Assembly (NCBI RefSeq): GCF_001931685.1
Contig: NZ_MOOY01000002.1
Span: forward strand, 248,001-312,000
Direction of reading: 5' to 3'
From: Pararhizobium arenae
Lineage (GTDB): Bacteria; Pseudomonadota; Alphaproteobacteria; Rhizobiales; Rhizobiaceae
Length of the DNA stretch: 64,000 nt
The notes under the pieces are model-generated. The model did not search any database and was not told the origin of the DNA. It saw nothing but the letters and a program-made list of their open reading frames with translations. Shown here in pieces: positions 15,996-25,559 of the stretch (position 1 is its first letter; each line of letters opens with the position of its first letter). Both the position numbers and the translations under genes were made by a program.

Positions 15996-17993
15996 TCACA
16001 GGGTATCGCGCACCGTTTTATCGAGGGAGAGTGATATCGTTGGCGCGGTGTCGAGATCGAAAAGCTCGTAGATTTCGATGGGCTCCATGCGGCCTTTTGC
16101 CTGCACGTCGCCGAGGCTGCGAAAGCCGAAAGCGTCTCCCGCTTTCGCCTTGATGTTGCCGCTGGCGATGATCGTCGTGCCGAACTGCTTGTTGATGCCT
16201 TCGAGACGGGATGCGACATTCACCGTATCGCCCATCGCCGTGTACTGCCGCCGCGAATGGGCGCCGACACTGCCGACCACCGCGGGACCGGTGTGGAGGC
16301 CGAAGCGGGTGACAAGTTCGGGGCGTCCTGCCGCGCGGTTTTCCCGGTTCAGATCGTCGATCCGCGTCTTGAGCGCCAACGCGCAGCGACAACCATCGGC
16401 CACATGATCGGGATCGACCGTCGGCGCATTCCACATGCCGAAGATGGAATCCCCGAGATACTGTATGATCACGCCATTATGCGCCTCGACCGTCTCGTTC
16501 ATCAGCTCGAAATAAACGCTCAGCATATCGACGATTTCCTCCGGGGAATGCTGTTCGGAAATCGTGGTGAAATCCCTGATATCGGTAAACAAGACGGTGA
16601 CGTCCTGTCGTGTCGCCTTGCTGGCCACGGCCTGCCCGGACGCGATGATCCGTCGCACCAGTTCGCGCGGCACATAGAGCGCGAAGGATTTCATCGCTTC
16701 GCTGGCCGAAGCAAGCGAGGCGCTGAGCATGTTGATTTCCAGCACGCGCGAATGAACCTTCTCGAATCCGCTGAATTCGAGATCGCCCATGCGCCGCGCG
16801 TTGCCGGCAAGTGAGAACAGGGCGTCGCTGATCAACCGGGCAATCAGCAGGGCGGCCAATATTCCCGCGGCCAGAAAGGCAAGCGCAACGAGCAGGGTTT
16901 TTCGCAGCAGCGCTTCGTTCTCACCGGTGAAATCGCTGAGCGGGGCGGTGATGACGATCGTGTTGCCGCGCATCATGCCGGAAAAAGACACCGCGGATAT
17001 CTGCGCGACATAGTCGATGCCGTTCATCGAATAGCGCACGATCTTGCCGTCCGTCGAGCTCGAACTCCAGTCGAGACGTTTGACCGCATCCAGAACCGGA
17101 TCCCGGATCGCCACCAGATCCTTGGCGATTTTCGAGGGCGTGGAGAGAAGTGTCAGCAGTTTTTCCATCTCGCCGGGGTCGGAATGCACGATCAGGTTTT
17201 TCTCGGCATCGAAAACGTAGCCGCGTGCGTTGCTGGAGACCATATCCTTCGCAAGCAGCTTGCTGACGGTCTGCAGAAGCACATCGACGCCGACAATAAC
17301 CTCGGGGTTTTTCTGCATGGGCATGGCGAGGGTAAGCGCGAGCGCGTTCGTTGTCGCGGTGGCGTAAGGACCCACCGAAACCGGCCCGGCTTCGCTCCGC
17401 GCGGCGCGGTACCAGGGGCGTCGGCGTGGATCATAGGCGGAATCCTCGATCCGTCTTTGATCTATCGGGTTGCTGTTCGCATCGTAGAATACCCAGAAAG
17501 CCAGGGTTCCGGTCGACTGGCGAACGACCGTGCGCATGGCAAGCGCTGCGTTTTGCGGCGCGGAAAGGCGCTCCGCCCAGGCGGGGTTATCATCCATGTT
17601 GACTGTCTGGATAAAGCTGCCGTCCGGGTAGCCGAGATAGAGGCCGTCAATGGTGGGGGAGCTCTGGAGCACTTTCAGCATGAATTCGCGCTTCGCGTTC
17701 AGTTCCGCGGGCGGCGCAGACAACATCGGCTGCAGCACGGAGGTCGCGCTGATGGCGGTATAGCCGTTGTTGAACACGCTTTCGTAGCGATCGATCGTGC
17801 GGCGGGCGAGCGCTTTCATCTGCTTCTCGCCGGCTTCCAGCGCAGATGTGCTTCCCTGCTGATAGGTGAGCCAGATGATGGGGATGGAGATTGCGACGAG
17901 CAGGGTAACGATGATGATGCTGAGGTGAAAGCGCAGCGGCCGAACGAATGACGTGCCCGTGCTCTTGCTCTCCGTCACCTCTCTCTCCCTCAC
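15996..17993 (-). CDS. Membrane-bound adenylate cyclase with periplasmic dCache sensor
   Basis: A 665-residue protein. A cytoplasmic N-terminus is followed by a membrane segment (about 25-45), then a large periplasmic domain with dCache features (PWYRAARSEAGPVSVGPY), and a second membrane segment (about 355-378). A HAMP-like linker leads to a class III cyclase domain (about 465-640). Metal aspartates are in VLFTDIRDFT and QYLGDSIFGMW; Asn and Arg are in MGDTVNVASRLEG. An extracytoplasmic small-molecule signal would control cAMP production. It lies 90 bp downstream of the MscS-family gene on the same strand and may be co-transcribed. Confidence 0.92.
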   Translation of the reverse strand: MREREVTESKSTGTSFVRPLRFHLSIIIVTLLVAISIPIIWLTYQQGSTSALEAGEKQMKALARRTIDRYESVFNNGYTAISATSVLQPMLSAPPAELNAKREFMLKVLQSSPTIDGLYLGYPDGSFIQTVNMDDNPAWAERLSAPQNAALAMRTVVRQSTGTLAFWVFYDANSNPIDQRRIEDSAYDPRRRPWYRAARSEAGPVSVGPYATATTNALALTLAMPMQKNPEVIVGVDVLLQTVSKLLAKDMVSSNARGYVFDAEKNLIVHSDPGEMEKLLTLLSTPSKIAKDLVAIRDPVLDAVKRLDWSSSSTDGKIVRYSMNGIDYVAQISAVSFSGMMRGNTIVITAPLSDFTGENEALLRKTLLVALAFLAAGILAALLIARLISDALFSLAGNARRMGDLEFSGFEKVHSRVLEINMLSASLASASEAMKSFALYVPRELVRRIIASGQAVASKATRQDVTVLFTDIRDFTTISEQHSPEEIVDMLSVYFELMNETVEAHNGVIIQYLGDSIFGMWNAPTVDPDHVADGCRCALALKTRIDDLNRENRAAGRPELVTRFGLHTGPAVVGSVGAHSRRQYTAMGDTVNVASRLEGINKQFGTTIIASGNIKAKAGDAFGFRSLGDVQAKGRMEPIEIYELFDLDTAPTISLSLDKTVRDTL

Positions 17994-18083
17994 GCTCGTC
18001 TTCCCCTTGCATTTTCGTCATGTGGAGTTCTCGTGCCTTGTCCTCTCCCCCTCAGGTGCGGTTTCTTTCAGCTCTCCATTGCC

Positions 18084-20102
18084 TCATGCACCGCCTGCGG
18101 GTGGCTGCGCGGCTTCCGTCGCCATCTGGTGGTTTCTAAGAGCGGCAGCCGCAACGGCCGGATCAACCTTTTCATCGCCACCGACCTGAACGGTCGGCTG
18201 GGCAAATTCGATGCCGTTTTCCTTGAAGGCCTGGCGGATCATGGCGTAAGCCTTGCGGCGTACCATGGTCTGCGTGCCGGGTTTGGCGGCAAAGGCAAAG
18301 CTGACTTCTATGCCGAAATCGCCGATCTGTTCCACGCCCTTCATCTTCAGCGGCTCGATGATCATCGGCCCGAATTCCGGATCTTCCATCAGGGCCACAC
18401 CGAGCTTCTTGGTGAGCTTGCGCGCCTTTTCCATATCGGTGTCGAATTTTACCCTAAAGCGGAATTTGTCGATGACCCAGTCGCGGCTCATGTTCTGGAC
18501 CGCGCCAAGCTCGCCGAAAGGCACGGTGAAGACCGGGCCGCGATGGTGACGCAACCGGATCGAACGCAGGCTGAAGGATTCGACTGTGCCTTTGTAGCTG
18601 CCGCTCTGGATGTACTCGCCAACGCGGAAGGCGTCATCCATGAGGTAGAAGACACCGCTGACGATATCCTTAACGAGGGTTTGCGAGCCGAAACCGATCG
18701 CGACCCCGAAGACGCCGGCGCCGGCGATCAGCGGGCCGATCGCAACGCCCAATTCGGAGAGCACCATCAGTCCGGTCGTCACGAGAACCAAAGCAGCAAG
18801 GGCATTGCGAAAGATCGGCAAAAGCGTACGCAGACGGCTGCTGCGAGCGATTTCGGCGGCAGGCAGGTTCTGATCGGCGGCCGCGCTCTGCAGCTTGCGG
18901 TCGATGAAGCTTTTGGCCAGCTCCCAGCAGAGATCGGCCAGAAGCAGGATGACAACGCTTTTGAACAGCCCGCTGACGATCGTATCCAGCGTTGCATTGC
19001 GCTCGACGAGATCGTTGGGGTCGTAGCGCCAGATGAAGGCGAGCCATGCGACCGCCAAGCCGATCACAACGGCGCGGGCGCCGCGCGAGATCAAAACCAC
19101 GCGGGGGCTGTTGGCGGGCTCATCCTGCCACCGGCTTTTGACAAAAGCATGCGTCATGCGATCGATGGCCGGCAGCACGCGCGGCAGCACCACGGCGAAA
19201 ATACCCAGCCAGAACAATCCCTGGAAATCGAAGACCCACAGCAGCCACAGGGCAACCAGAGCGACCGTCCTGAATATTTTCTGGCGCAGGTTCGCAGCAT
19301 TCTCATCGCTCTGGGGACGCCAGACCGTCGAGATGGCGATTGCAAGCAGGATGAGGGAAATGACGATCGAAATGGCGATCCGCACGTCCGGATCAAGCCC
19401 TAGTTTGGGGCCGAGCGCCGAGAGAACCATGCCGAAGAGAAGAACGCCGGTAAACAGCATCACCCGGCGATAAACCGGCACCCCTGAAGCACCTGTTGCC
19501 AGCGCCAGTCTGCCGATGCCGAGAACGATCCGAAAGACGAAAACTGCGAGAAGCGAAAACAACACAACGGGGCGCACGAGCGGCGGCCAATGCACGGCGA
19601 GAAAAATGATGGAAGCCGTCACGATGAAAACGATGGTCGGTGCCGCTTCGAGCAACAGTTTGTTGACGACGGCGCTTTCGAAATGCGCACGACGACTGAT
19701 CCGCTTGAAAATCCATTCGATTGCGAGCCCGACGATAACAATGGCGGCGAGCAGAAATAGGGGAGGCGCAAAGCCGCTGCTGCTGGCATCGGCTCTCACG
19801 CGGGTTGTCGCCGCGGCAATTTCGCCCGGGATAAGCGGCACGGCTGCCGTCAACGCCGCAAAGCGGCTTCGGACGCGGGCTTCGAAATCCTCGATATCCT
19901 GGGTTTGCACGGACGCGGGCGTTTGCACTTGCGCCTGCTGCTGACCTGCAACCCAGCTGCGGATTTCGGGGTCATCCAGAAGTTTCATCAACTCCGAGAG
20001 TTTTTCCGGCGGCGGCGCGGCTGCGGCCTGGGAGTATGCTGTTGATACGCCCATAGCCAGCATGCAGAAAGCCAGTAGAAGAGTCGAAAACACATGACGC
20101 AT
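18084..20102 (-). CDS. Large MscS-family mechanosensitive channel
   Basis: A 672-residue protein with a signal peptide (MRHVFSTLLLAFCMLAMGVSTAYS), a proline/glutamine-rich periplasmic stretch, about ten membrane segments and the MscS core near residues 440-600. The pore-lining helix and beta domain read GAGVFGVAIGFGSQTLVKDI, then VSGVFYLMDDAFRVGEYI. It is a small-conductance-type channel that releases solutes on hypo-osmotic shock; the extra N-terminal membrane helices place it with the larger MscS-like proteins (MscM/YbdG-like size classes). It is divergent from the glycosyltransferase at 20323. Confidence 0.92.
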   Translation of the reverse strand: MRHVFSTLLLAFCMLAMGVSTAYSQAAAAPPPEKLSELMKLLDDPEIRSWVAGQQQAQVQTPASVQTQDIEDFEARVRSRFAALTAAVPLIPGEIAAATTRVRADASSSGFAPPLFLLAAIVIVGLAIEWIFKRISRRAHFESAVVNKLLLEAAPTIVFIVTASIIFLAVHWPPLVRPVVLFSLLAVFVFRIVLGIGRLALATGASGVPVYRRVMLFTGVLLFGMVLSALGPKLGLDPDVRIAISIVISLILLAIAISTVWRPQSDENAANLRQKIFRTVALVALWLLWVFDFQGLFWLGIFAVVLPRVLPAIDRMTHAFVKSRWQDEPANSPRVVLISRGARAVVIGLAVAWLAFIWRYDPNDLVERNATLDTIVSGLFKSVVILLLADLCWELAKSFIDRKLQSAAADQNLPAAEIARSSRLRTLLPIFRNALAALVLVTTGLMVLSELGVAIGPLIAGAGVFGVAIGFGSQTLVKDIVSGVFYLMDDAFRVGEYIQSGSYKGTVESFSLRSIRLRHHRGPVFTVPFGELGAVQNMSRDWVIDKFRFRVKFDTDMEKARKLTKKLGVALMEDPEFGPMIIEPLKMKGVEQIGDFGIEVSFAFAAKPGTQTMVRRKAYAMIRQAFKENGIEFAQPTVQVGGDEKVDPAVAAAALRNHQMATEAAQPPAGGA

Positions 20103-20322
20103 GACTGTACCCCCTGCAACAAACAGACATCGCTAAACGATGATGGCCCCCCGCGATATCAATGCACAGACTGGCGCCTCACTCCAAGAGGCAAAAGTAC
20201 AACCGATCGTTTTTTCAGGGCTTTTACTCGATGATGCATGCAACCAACGGGCGTCTGGAGGAAGCACCCGTATCCGATGAAATCGATTCCGCATGCACCG
20301 TTTATGCGCTAGACGTCGTGCC

Positions 20323-21408
20323 ATGAAGATCGCCTTTTATGCGCCGCTTAAGTCTCCGCGTCATCCTGTTCCCTCCGGTGACAGGCTGATGGCACGGCTG
20401 TTGATGGCGGCTCTCGAAATGGCAGGCCATGAGGTGGACGTAGCGTCGGAACTTCGGACCTTCTCGAAGGAGCCCCGCAAACTCGATGACGATGCTGCGG
20501 CGCAGGCCGAGATCGACCGCTTGAGGAAGGCATGGGCGAGGGACGGCAAGCCCGATGTCTGGTTTACATACCATCCCTATTACAAGGCGCCTGACCTGAT
20601 CGGCCCCCATCTGGCCCGCGTCGCGGGCTTGGCCTATATCACGGCCGAGGCCTCCTATGCGCCGCGACGGGACAAAAGCGGTTGGGCGTCGTCACAGGCG
20701 CACCTGCTGGCCGGGTTGGAGCAAGCCGCGGTCAATATCTGCATGACCGAACGCGACCGCATCGGTCTCGAAGCTGCTTTGCCGCAGGCTCGCTTTGCAA
20801 GGCTGCTTCCCTTTATCGATGCGACTTCTTTTCTTGCCGAAGCTCCGAAGCCTGAAGCCGGGCGGCTTGTCTGTGTTGCGATGATGCGGCCCGGTGACAA
20901 GCTTGACAGTTTCCGGATGCTCGCCGGCGCCCTGTCACGGCTTGAGGATCTGCCGTGGCGTCTATCCGTCATAGGGGACGGCGACGCGGCTTTCGAGGTC
21001 AAGGCGGCTTTTTCGACGCTTCCTGCGAGCCGTGTCGAATGGCTGGGAGAGCGCAAGCCTGAGGAGATTGCATTCCTGCTTTCTCGATCCGCTCTGTATG
21101 TGTGGCCCGGCTGCGGAGAGGCTTACGGACTGGCCTATCTGGAAGCGCAGGCTGCCGGCCTTCCGATCGTAGCCCAGTCCACTGCGGGTGTGCCCGAGGT
21201 GGTCGAGCAGGCAAAGACCGGCTTGCTGACACCTGCCGGCGACATCGAAGCCTATGCGGCGGCGATTGCCCGGCTGCTTCGGGACGGCGCGTTAAGGCAG
21301 GAAATGGCCGCCGCAGCGCGCGATTTCGTGAGCAATGAGCGATCCATCGGCCGCGCTTCGCAAACGTTGGCGCAGATTTTCGCGACCTATGTGGGGAGAG
21401 GGCGCTGA
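20323..21408 (+). CDS. Family 4-like glycosyltransferase
   Basis: A 361-residue GT-B-fold glycosyltransferase. The C-terminal donor-binding half reads VEWLGERKPEEI, LYVWPGCGEAYGLAYLEAQA and TAGVPEVVEQAKTGLLTP; the two Glu of the E-x7-E motif are in EAYGLAYLE. The N-terminus MKIAFYAPLKSPRHPVPSGDR is typical of retaining GT4 enzymes. The ATG at 20323 was chosen because the longer frame from 20293 has no ribosome binding site. It overlaps the deacetylase-like gene by one base, so the two enzymes probably act on the same glycan. Confidence 0.88.
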   Translation: MKIAFYAPLKSPRHPVPSGDRLMARLLMAALEMAGHEVDVASELRTFSKEPRKLDDDAAAQAEIDRLRKAWARDGKPDVWFTYHPYYKAPDLIGPHLARVAGLAYITAEASYAPRRDKSGWASSQAHLLAGLEQAAVNICMTERDRIGLEAALPQARFARLLPFIDATSFLAEAPKPEAGRLVCVAMMRPGDKLDSFRMLAGALSRLEDLPWRLSVIGDGDAAFEVKAAFSTLPASRVEWLGERKPEEIAFLLSRSALYVWPGCGEAYGLAYLEAQAAGLPIVAQSTAGVPEVVEQAKTGLLTPAGDIEAYAAAIARLLRDGALRQEMAAAARDFVSNERSIGRASQTLAQIFATYVGRGR

Positions 21409-22151
21409 TGGTCAGTTCCGTTTTTCGTCCCCTGCTGCAAGCGCTTGATCGCTTGGCGGAAACGGGGAAAACCGCGTCCTTCTGGCTACGGGACGATGAT
21501 GCGGTGAAGCCGACGGCTGCGCTTGATCGCTTCTTCAATGTAACCACGCGACATGCCGTACCCAATACGCTGGCGGTTATTCCGGCTGGCACGGACGCCC
21601 AGCTTGCCGACCGGCTGGCGGGCGAAGCCGGCGTTTCTGTTGCCGTTCATGGATGGTCGCACACCAATCACGCGACGCCTGACGACAAGAAGCAGGAACT
21701 TGGAGCGCATCGTCCGGCGGATGTGGTTCTGGAGGAGCTGTCCCGTGGTTTCCGGTTGTTGAGCGATCTGCATGGACAGCGTTTTGTGCCGTTGCTGGTG
21801 CCGCCATGGAACCGGATCGATGCGGCTCTCGTGCCGCGGTTATCCGGTCTCGGCTTCAAGGCGCTTTCCGTCTACGGGCGTGAAAAGCAGGCCGCAATAC
21901 CGCTGATAAACACCCACATCGACGTGATGGACTGGCATGGCACGCGCGGGGGGCGCGACGCGGACGCATTGGTGGAGGAAATCGTTGCACGGCTGGCCGT
22001 GATGTCGGAGCACGGTGGCGCGATGGGACTTCTGACGCATCATCTGGTGCACGACGAGACAGTCTGGTCTTTTATGGAGGTGCTGTTCGAGGCGACGGCA
22101 GGGCATCCCGGCTGCCGCTGGGTTTCCATCACCGAACTCATGCCGAGCTAA
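21408..22151 (+). CDS. Polysaccharide deacetylase-like (NodB-fold) protein
   Basis: A 247-residue protein with a NodB-homology fold. The acidic motif is FWLRDDDAV, the metal histidines are in VAVHGWSHTNHA (H-x3-4-H), and the downstream PPWNRID corresponds to the family's third motif. No signal peptide is visible, so it may act on a cytoplasmic lipid-linked or nucleotide-linked sugar. Start ATG 21408 overlaps the upstream stop (TGATG). It ends one base before the convergent MBL-fold gene. Confidence 0.85.
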   Translation: MVSSVFRPLLQALDRLAETGKTASFWLRDDDAVKPTAALDRFFNVTTRHAVPNTLAVIPAGTDAQLADRLAGEAGVSVAVHGWSHTNHATPDDKKQELGAHRPADVVLEELSRGFRLLSDLHGQRFVPLLVPPWNRIDAALVPRLSGLGFKALSVYGREKQAAIPLINTHIDVMDWHGTRGGRDADALVEEIVARLAVMSEHGGAMGLLTHHLVHDETVWSFMEVLFEATAGHPGCRWVSITELMPS

Positions 22152-22152
22152 C

Positions 22153-22983
22153 TCAAACGTCTATGATCTGACCGTCCCTTGCGACGAACGTGCCAGGAAA
22201 CTGGGCCTTGGCAGCCATATCGATCGCATTCAGGGCGCTGTCGGTGCGCAGCGGCGAATGATGGATGCAGGCGATGCGCTTGGCGTTTGCTGACTTTGCA
22301 AGCCGGACCGCCTGCTGCCAGGACGAATGCCCATACCCGACATGGCGTGCCATCTCGTCATCGGTGTAGGTGCAGTCATAGATGAAGAGATCGCAATTCT
22401 CGATAAGCTCGAGGACAATCGGGTCAAGCGTTCCCGGATGATGTTCTGTATCGGTGATCATCGCGACGGCGCGACCACCCCATTCGACACGGTAGCCGAT
22501 TGCGCCGCCCGGATGGAAAAGCTTGCCCGTCTTGATCGACACATCGGCATAGGGCTCAAGAACGTCGCCAGCGCGAAAATCCCGGGCGTTGAGCGAGGCC
22601 CGACAGATATCCGGCTCCACAGGAAACCAAGGCGGGCGCATGAATTCGCCGATGATCTGGCGCGTGGACATGCGGCCGGCCATGTGCCCCGACCAGAGCG
22701 TAACGGTCGCATGCGGATCAAAAAGAGCGGAGAAATAAGGCAGGCCGATGATGTGGTCGTAGTGGCAATGGCTGAAAAAGAGATTGAAATCGTTGACGCC
22801 TTCCTGCCGGAGCGTCTGCCCGGCGGGCATCAGGCCCGAGCCTGCGTCGAAAAGCAGGCGGTGCTGCCCCACCTGCATTTCAATGCAGATCGTGTTGCCG
22901 CCATATTGCTGGAACTCGGCCCCCGATACGGGCAGGCTGCCACGCACGCCCCAGAACCGTACCCGAAATACGTTTTCGTTCAC
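22153..22983 (-). CDS. MBL-fold metallo-hydrolase
   Basis: A 276-residue metallo-beta-lactamase-fold hydrolase with the motif FFSHCHYDHIIGLPYF (HxHxDH), a later TDTEHH and a C-terminal HHSP. The opening FRVRFWGVRGSLPVSG is typical of a family of uncharacterised hydrolases that includes phosphodiesterase-like members. I take GTG 22983 (MNENVFRVRF) as start; a TTG at 23025 would add 14 residues without homology. Substrate unknown. The reader should treat the start as uncertain. Confidence 0.82.
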   Translation of the reverse strand: MNENVFRVRFWGVRGSLPVSGAEFQQYGGNTICIEMQVGQHRLLFDAGSGLMPAGQTLRQEGVNDFNLFFSHCHYDHIIGLPYFSALFDPHATVTLWSGHMAGRMSTRQIIGEFMRPPWFPVEPDICRASLNARDFRAGDVLEPYADVSIKTGKLFHPGGAIGYRVEWGGRAVAMITDTEHHPGTLDPIVLELIENCDLFIYDCTYTDDEMARHVGYGHSSWQQAVRLAKSANAKRIACIHHSPLRTDSALNAIDMAAKAQFPGTFVARDGQIIDV

Positions 22984-23205
22984 TCTTTCGCCCCAGTCAC
23001 GGTCGCTTGCGCAACCCGGCTGCAACTTCTCTTGCGAAGTCTCGTCGTCATCCCCGAGCGGGTTCCCTTCGCTCCGGCCTCATTTCCGCCATGTTATCCA
23101 AACCCCCAAGGTTAAGCGAGACTGAAATTCGCTTTTTCTTTCCATATATGGCACAGACCACGGGAAAAGAATCCGCCACAAAATCAATGACGGAAAAGCC
23201 GCCGT

Positions 23206-24975
23206 ATGCCGCCTTCCCAGACAGTCCATGCCACTCCTCGTCTTGCCATCTTAGCAGACGCACATTTCCACGATCTTTACGGCGACTATGGGATTAAGGG
23301 TGTTCCTGGTAGTGATGGGCGACGGATGAGTGTCCGATTGCTGTCGGATACGGTCAAATCCACGCGCGTCTTCAACGAGAGCTACGCTGCACTGAAGCAC
23401 GCGCTCGATGATATTGCTGCTGAGGGCATTCGTGACGTCGTCCTGCTTGGCGATTACTCCGACGACGGGCAGCGGGAGACCTTACGCAACGTACGGCGCC
23501 TTCTGGAAGACTATGAAGCGAGGCTAGGGCTGCGGTTTTATGCGACTGTCGGCAACCACGATATTTTTGCTGCAACGGGGCGGCACCGGACAAAGAAGTT
23601 CCTGTCCGAAAACGGCCGTTACAGTCTTGCGACCAGCGATCCCGCCACAAGAGATCCATCGGCGTTCGAGATTGCCGTCAGCGAGGCGATGTCCTGTCCC
23701 GGCTATCCCGACGGCCTGAGCGAAATGGCGGCCTTCGGCTTTTTCCCGCGGGGCGACGAGCTTTATTGGGAGACGCCGTTTGGCAGCGATGCGGCCGTTG
23801 AGGCACGGTGCTACGACGTGTATTCCCCCGATGGCACGATTTCGCGCCGGCTGATGGATGCCTCCTATCTCGTGGAGCCGACGGACGGTATCTGGCTGGC
23901 GATGATCGATGCCAATGTGTTTGCGCCTGTCGATGGTATTGCGCCCGGCGCGCCGGGGGACTTTGCCGACAGCACCGGCGCAGGCTGGAACGGCATGCTC
24001 CGCCACAAGGCTTTCGTGTTCGAGTGGCTGGCTGACGTGTCCCGAAGAGCCCAGCAGGAGGGCAAATGTCTGCTGGCATTTTCGCACTATCCGGTACTCG
24101 ACCCCCTAGATGGAACAGCTACGGATGAACGGCACCTTTTGGGCGAAACGCCGATGGTCGGACGTATCCCCACGCCCGCAGTGGCCGAAAAGCTGATGAA
24201 GGCCGGTGTAAACCTGCATTTCAGCGGGCATCTGCATGTCAACGATACCGCGCGGGTGAAAAATGAGGGCGGGCGTTATCTCGTCAACATCGCCGTTCCG
24301 GCATTGGTGGCCTTTCCCTGCGCTTACAAGGCGCTGAGCGTTTTCGAGGACCGTTTCGAGATAGAGACGCGGCAGATCGGCGATATGCCGCTCGATCCCG
24401 ATCTCGGCCGGTTTTACGACCGGGAAGTCGCAGCCTCAGGTCTGCAGGTTGCCGCGCTGAGGGACGCACGGTCCTATGGCACTTTCCTTCATGCGCATCT
24501 TGGACATCTCGTTGGCCGCCGCCATCTGAAGAGGGAATGGCCAAGGCCGCTTGCGGAGATGCTGCGTACGACGAGCCTTGCGGATATCACCCTGCTTTCG
24601 CAGGTCGCGCATACGGTGGGGCTGCGCGAGATAGCGGGTGCGGTTGAGCGTACAGACAGGCGAAACCTGGACAGCGACGTTCAGGCGCTCGCGGACGCCT
24701 GCCGTGATCGCGGCATGACCGCGCTCGATTTCCTGCGGGACTGGTATCGGCTGCGCATGGCAAGCGAACTGGCCCTGCCGTGGATCGCGCCCGAGACGAT
24801 GGAAATCTACGGGCGTATCAGTGCGCTGTATGGCGCGACGTCCTGGGAGAAACGCAGCGCCCAGTGGAAGATCGCCCGGCTGTTTTCAATGTTCGAGCGC
24901 TACAGATCGGGCCTGCCATCCGACAGGTTTTCTATCGACCGCACCAGCGGCGCGGTCTCGGATCGACGAAAATAA
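23206..24975 (+). CDS. Calcineurin-like metallophosphoesterase
   Basis: A 589-residue cytoplasmic-looking protein. The metallophosphoesterase motifs are all present in order: LADAHFHD near residue 17, LLGDYSDDG (GD), YATVGNHDIF (GNHD), AFSHYPV and SGHLHVND (GHxH). A further C-terminal region of about 200 residues is of unknown function. The substrate could be a phosphodiester, nucleotide or phospholipid-type head group. The ATG at 23206 lacks a strong ribosome binding site. It is convergent with the cyclic-nucleotide-binding gene 12 bp away. Confidence 0.88.
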   Translation: MPPSQTVHATPRLAILADAHFHDLYGDYGIKGVPGSDGRRMSVRLLSDTVKSTRVFNESYAALKHALDDIAAEGIRDVVLLGDYSDDGQRETLRNVRRLLEDYEARLGLRFYATVGNHDIFAATGRHRTKKFLSENGRYSLATSDPATRDPSAFEIAVSEAMSCPGYPDGLSEMAAFGFFPRGDELYWETPFGSDAAVEARCYDVYSPDGTISRRLMDASYLVEPTDGIWLAMIDANVFAPVDGIAPGAPGDFADSTGAGWNGMLRHKAFVFEWLADVSRRAQQEGKCLLAFSHYPVLDPLDGTATDERHLLGETPMVGRIPTPAVAEKLMKAGVNLHFSGHLHVNDTARVKNEGGRYLVNIAVPALVAFPCAYKALSVFEDRFEIETRQIGDMPLDPDLGRFYDREVAASGLQVAALRDARSYGTFLHAHLGHLVGRRHLKREWPRPLAEMLRTTSLADITLLSQVAHTVGLREIAGAVERTDRRNLDSDVQALADACRDRGMTALDFLRDWYRLRMASELALPWIAPETMEIYGRISALYGATSWEKRSAQWKIARLFSMFERYRSGLPSDRFSIDRTSGAVSDRRK

Positions 24976-24987
24976 AGATGCGTAGGG

Positions 24988-25449
24988 TCAGTCGGCCTTG
25001 CGGGCGCGGCTGCGGGCTTCCGTGAGTTCGCTGGTCGTGTGGCTGAGGCGATCGGCCAGCACGCGCATGATCTCGATGGTGATTTCGGGGAAATCCGTCA
25101 GCAGCTTGAGGAAGTGATCCTTGCGGATGCGCAGGGCTTCCAGTGCCGTCGTGGTCTTCACGGTCGCGGTACGCGACACGTCGCAGAGAATGGCGATCTC
25201 GCCCACGATCGAGTTGGTTTCGACCTCGGCGATCTTGATCGGACCCGTCGAGGATTCGACAATGATATCCGCCTTTCCGGCCAGCACCACATAGGCGGCA
25301 TCGCCGGTATCGCCCTGTTGGAAGATGGCTTCGCCGGGATCGTAGCTAACACGATCCGAGGTAAAGGCGAGCAACTTCAGCTTTCCGGGCTCGACACCGG
25401 CGAAAAGCGGAACTCTCCGCAACATCTGGACTTCGTCTTTCAACAGCAT
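24988..25449 (-). CDS. Cyclic nucleotide-binding domain protein
   Basis: A 153-residue protein that is essentially one CAP/PKA-type cNMP-binding domain. The phosphate-binding region lies around IVGEIAILCDVSRTATVKTTT, which keeps the GE and R-T-A of the binding cassette, preceded by GEAIFQQGDTGDAAYVVLAG. A C-terminal helix runs to RSRARKAD; no DNA-binding domain is present. It probably acts as a stand-alone cAMP/cGMP sensor or lost ligand binding and serves as a scaffold. It is 110 bp downstream of the degenerate ABC gene on the same strand. Confidence 0.9.
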   Translation of the reverse strand: MLLKDEVQMLRRVPLFAGVEPGKLKLLAFTSDRVSYDPGEAIFQQGDTGDAAYVVLAGKADIIVESSTGPIKIAEVETNSIVGEIAILCDVSRTATVKTTTALEALRIRKDHFLKLLTDFPEITIEIMRVLADRLSHTTSELTEARSRARKAD

Positions 25450-25559
25450 TTCAGTTTACCTATTCCCCGTTTGCGCCTGTCGGTTCCCGGATTTTTCTTT
25501 TCGGTGAACCGCCATTTTACGCCTGCGTGAGGCCGCACGCATGGCCTTTTTTTCTTACA

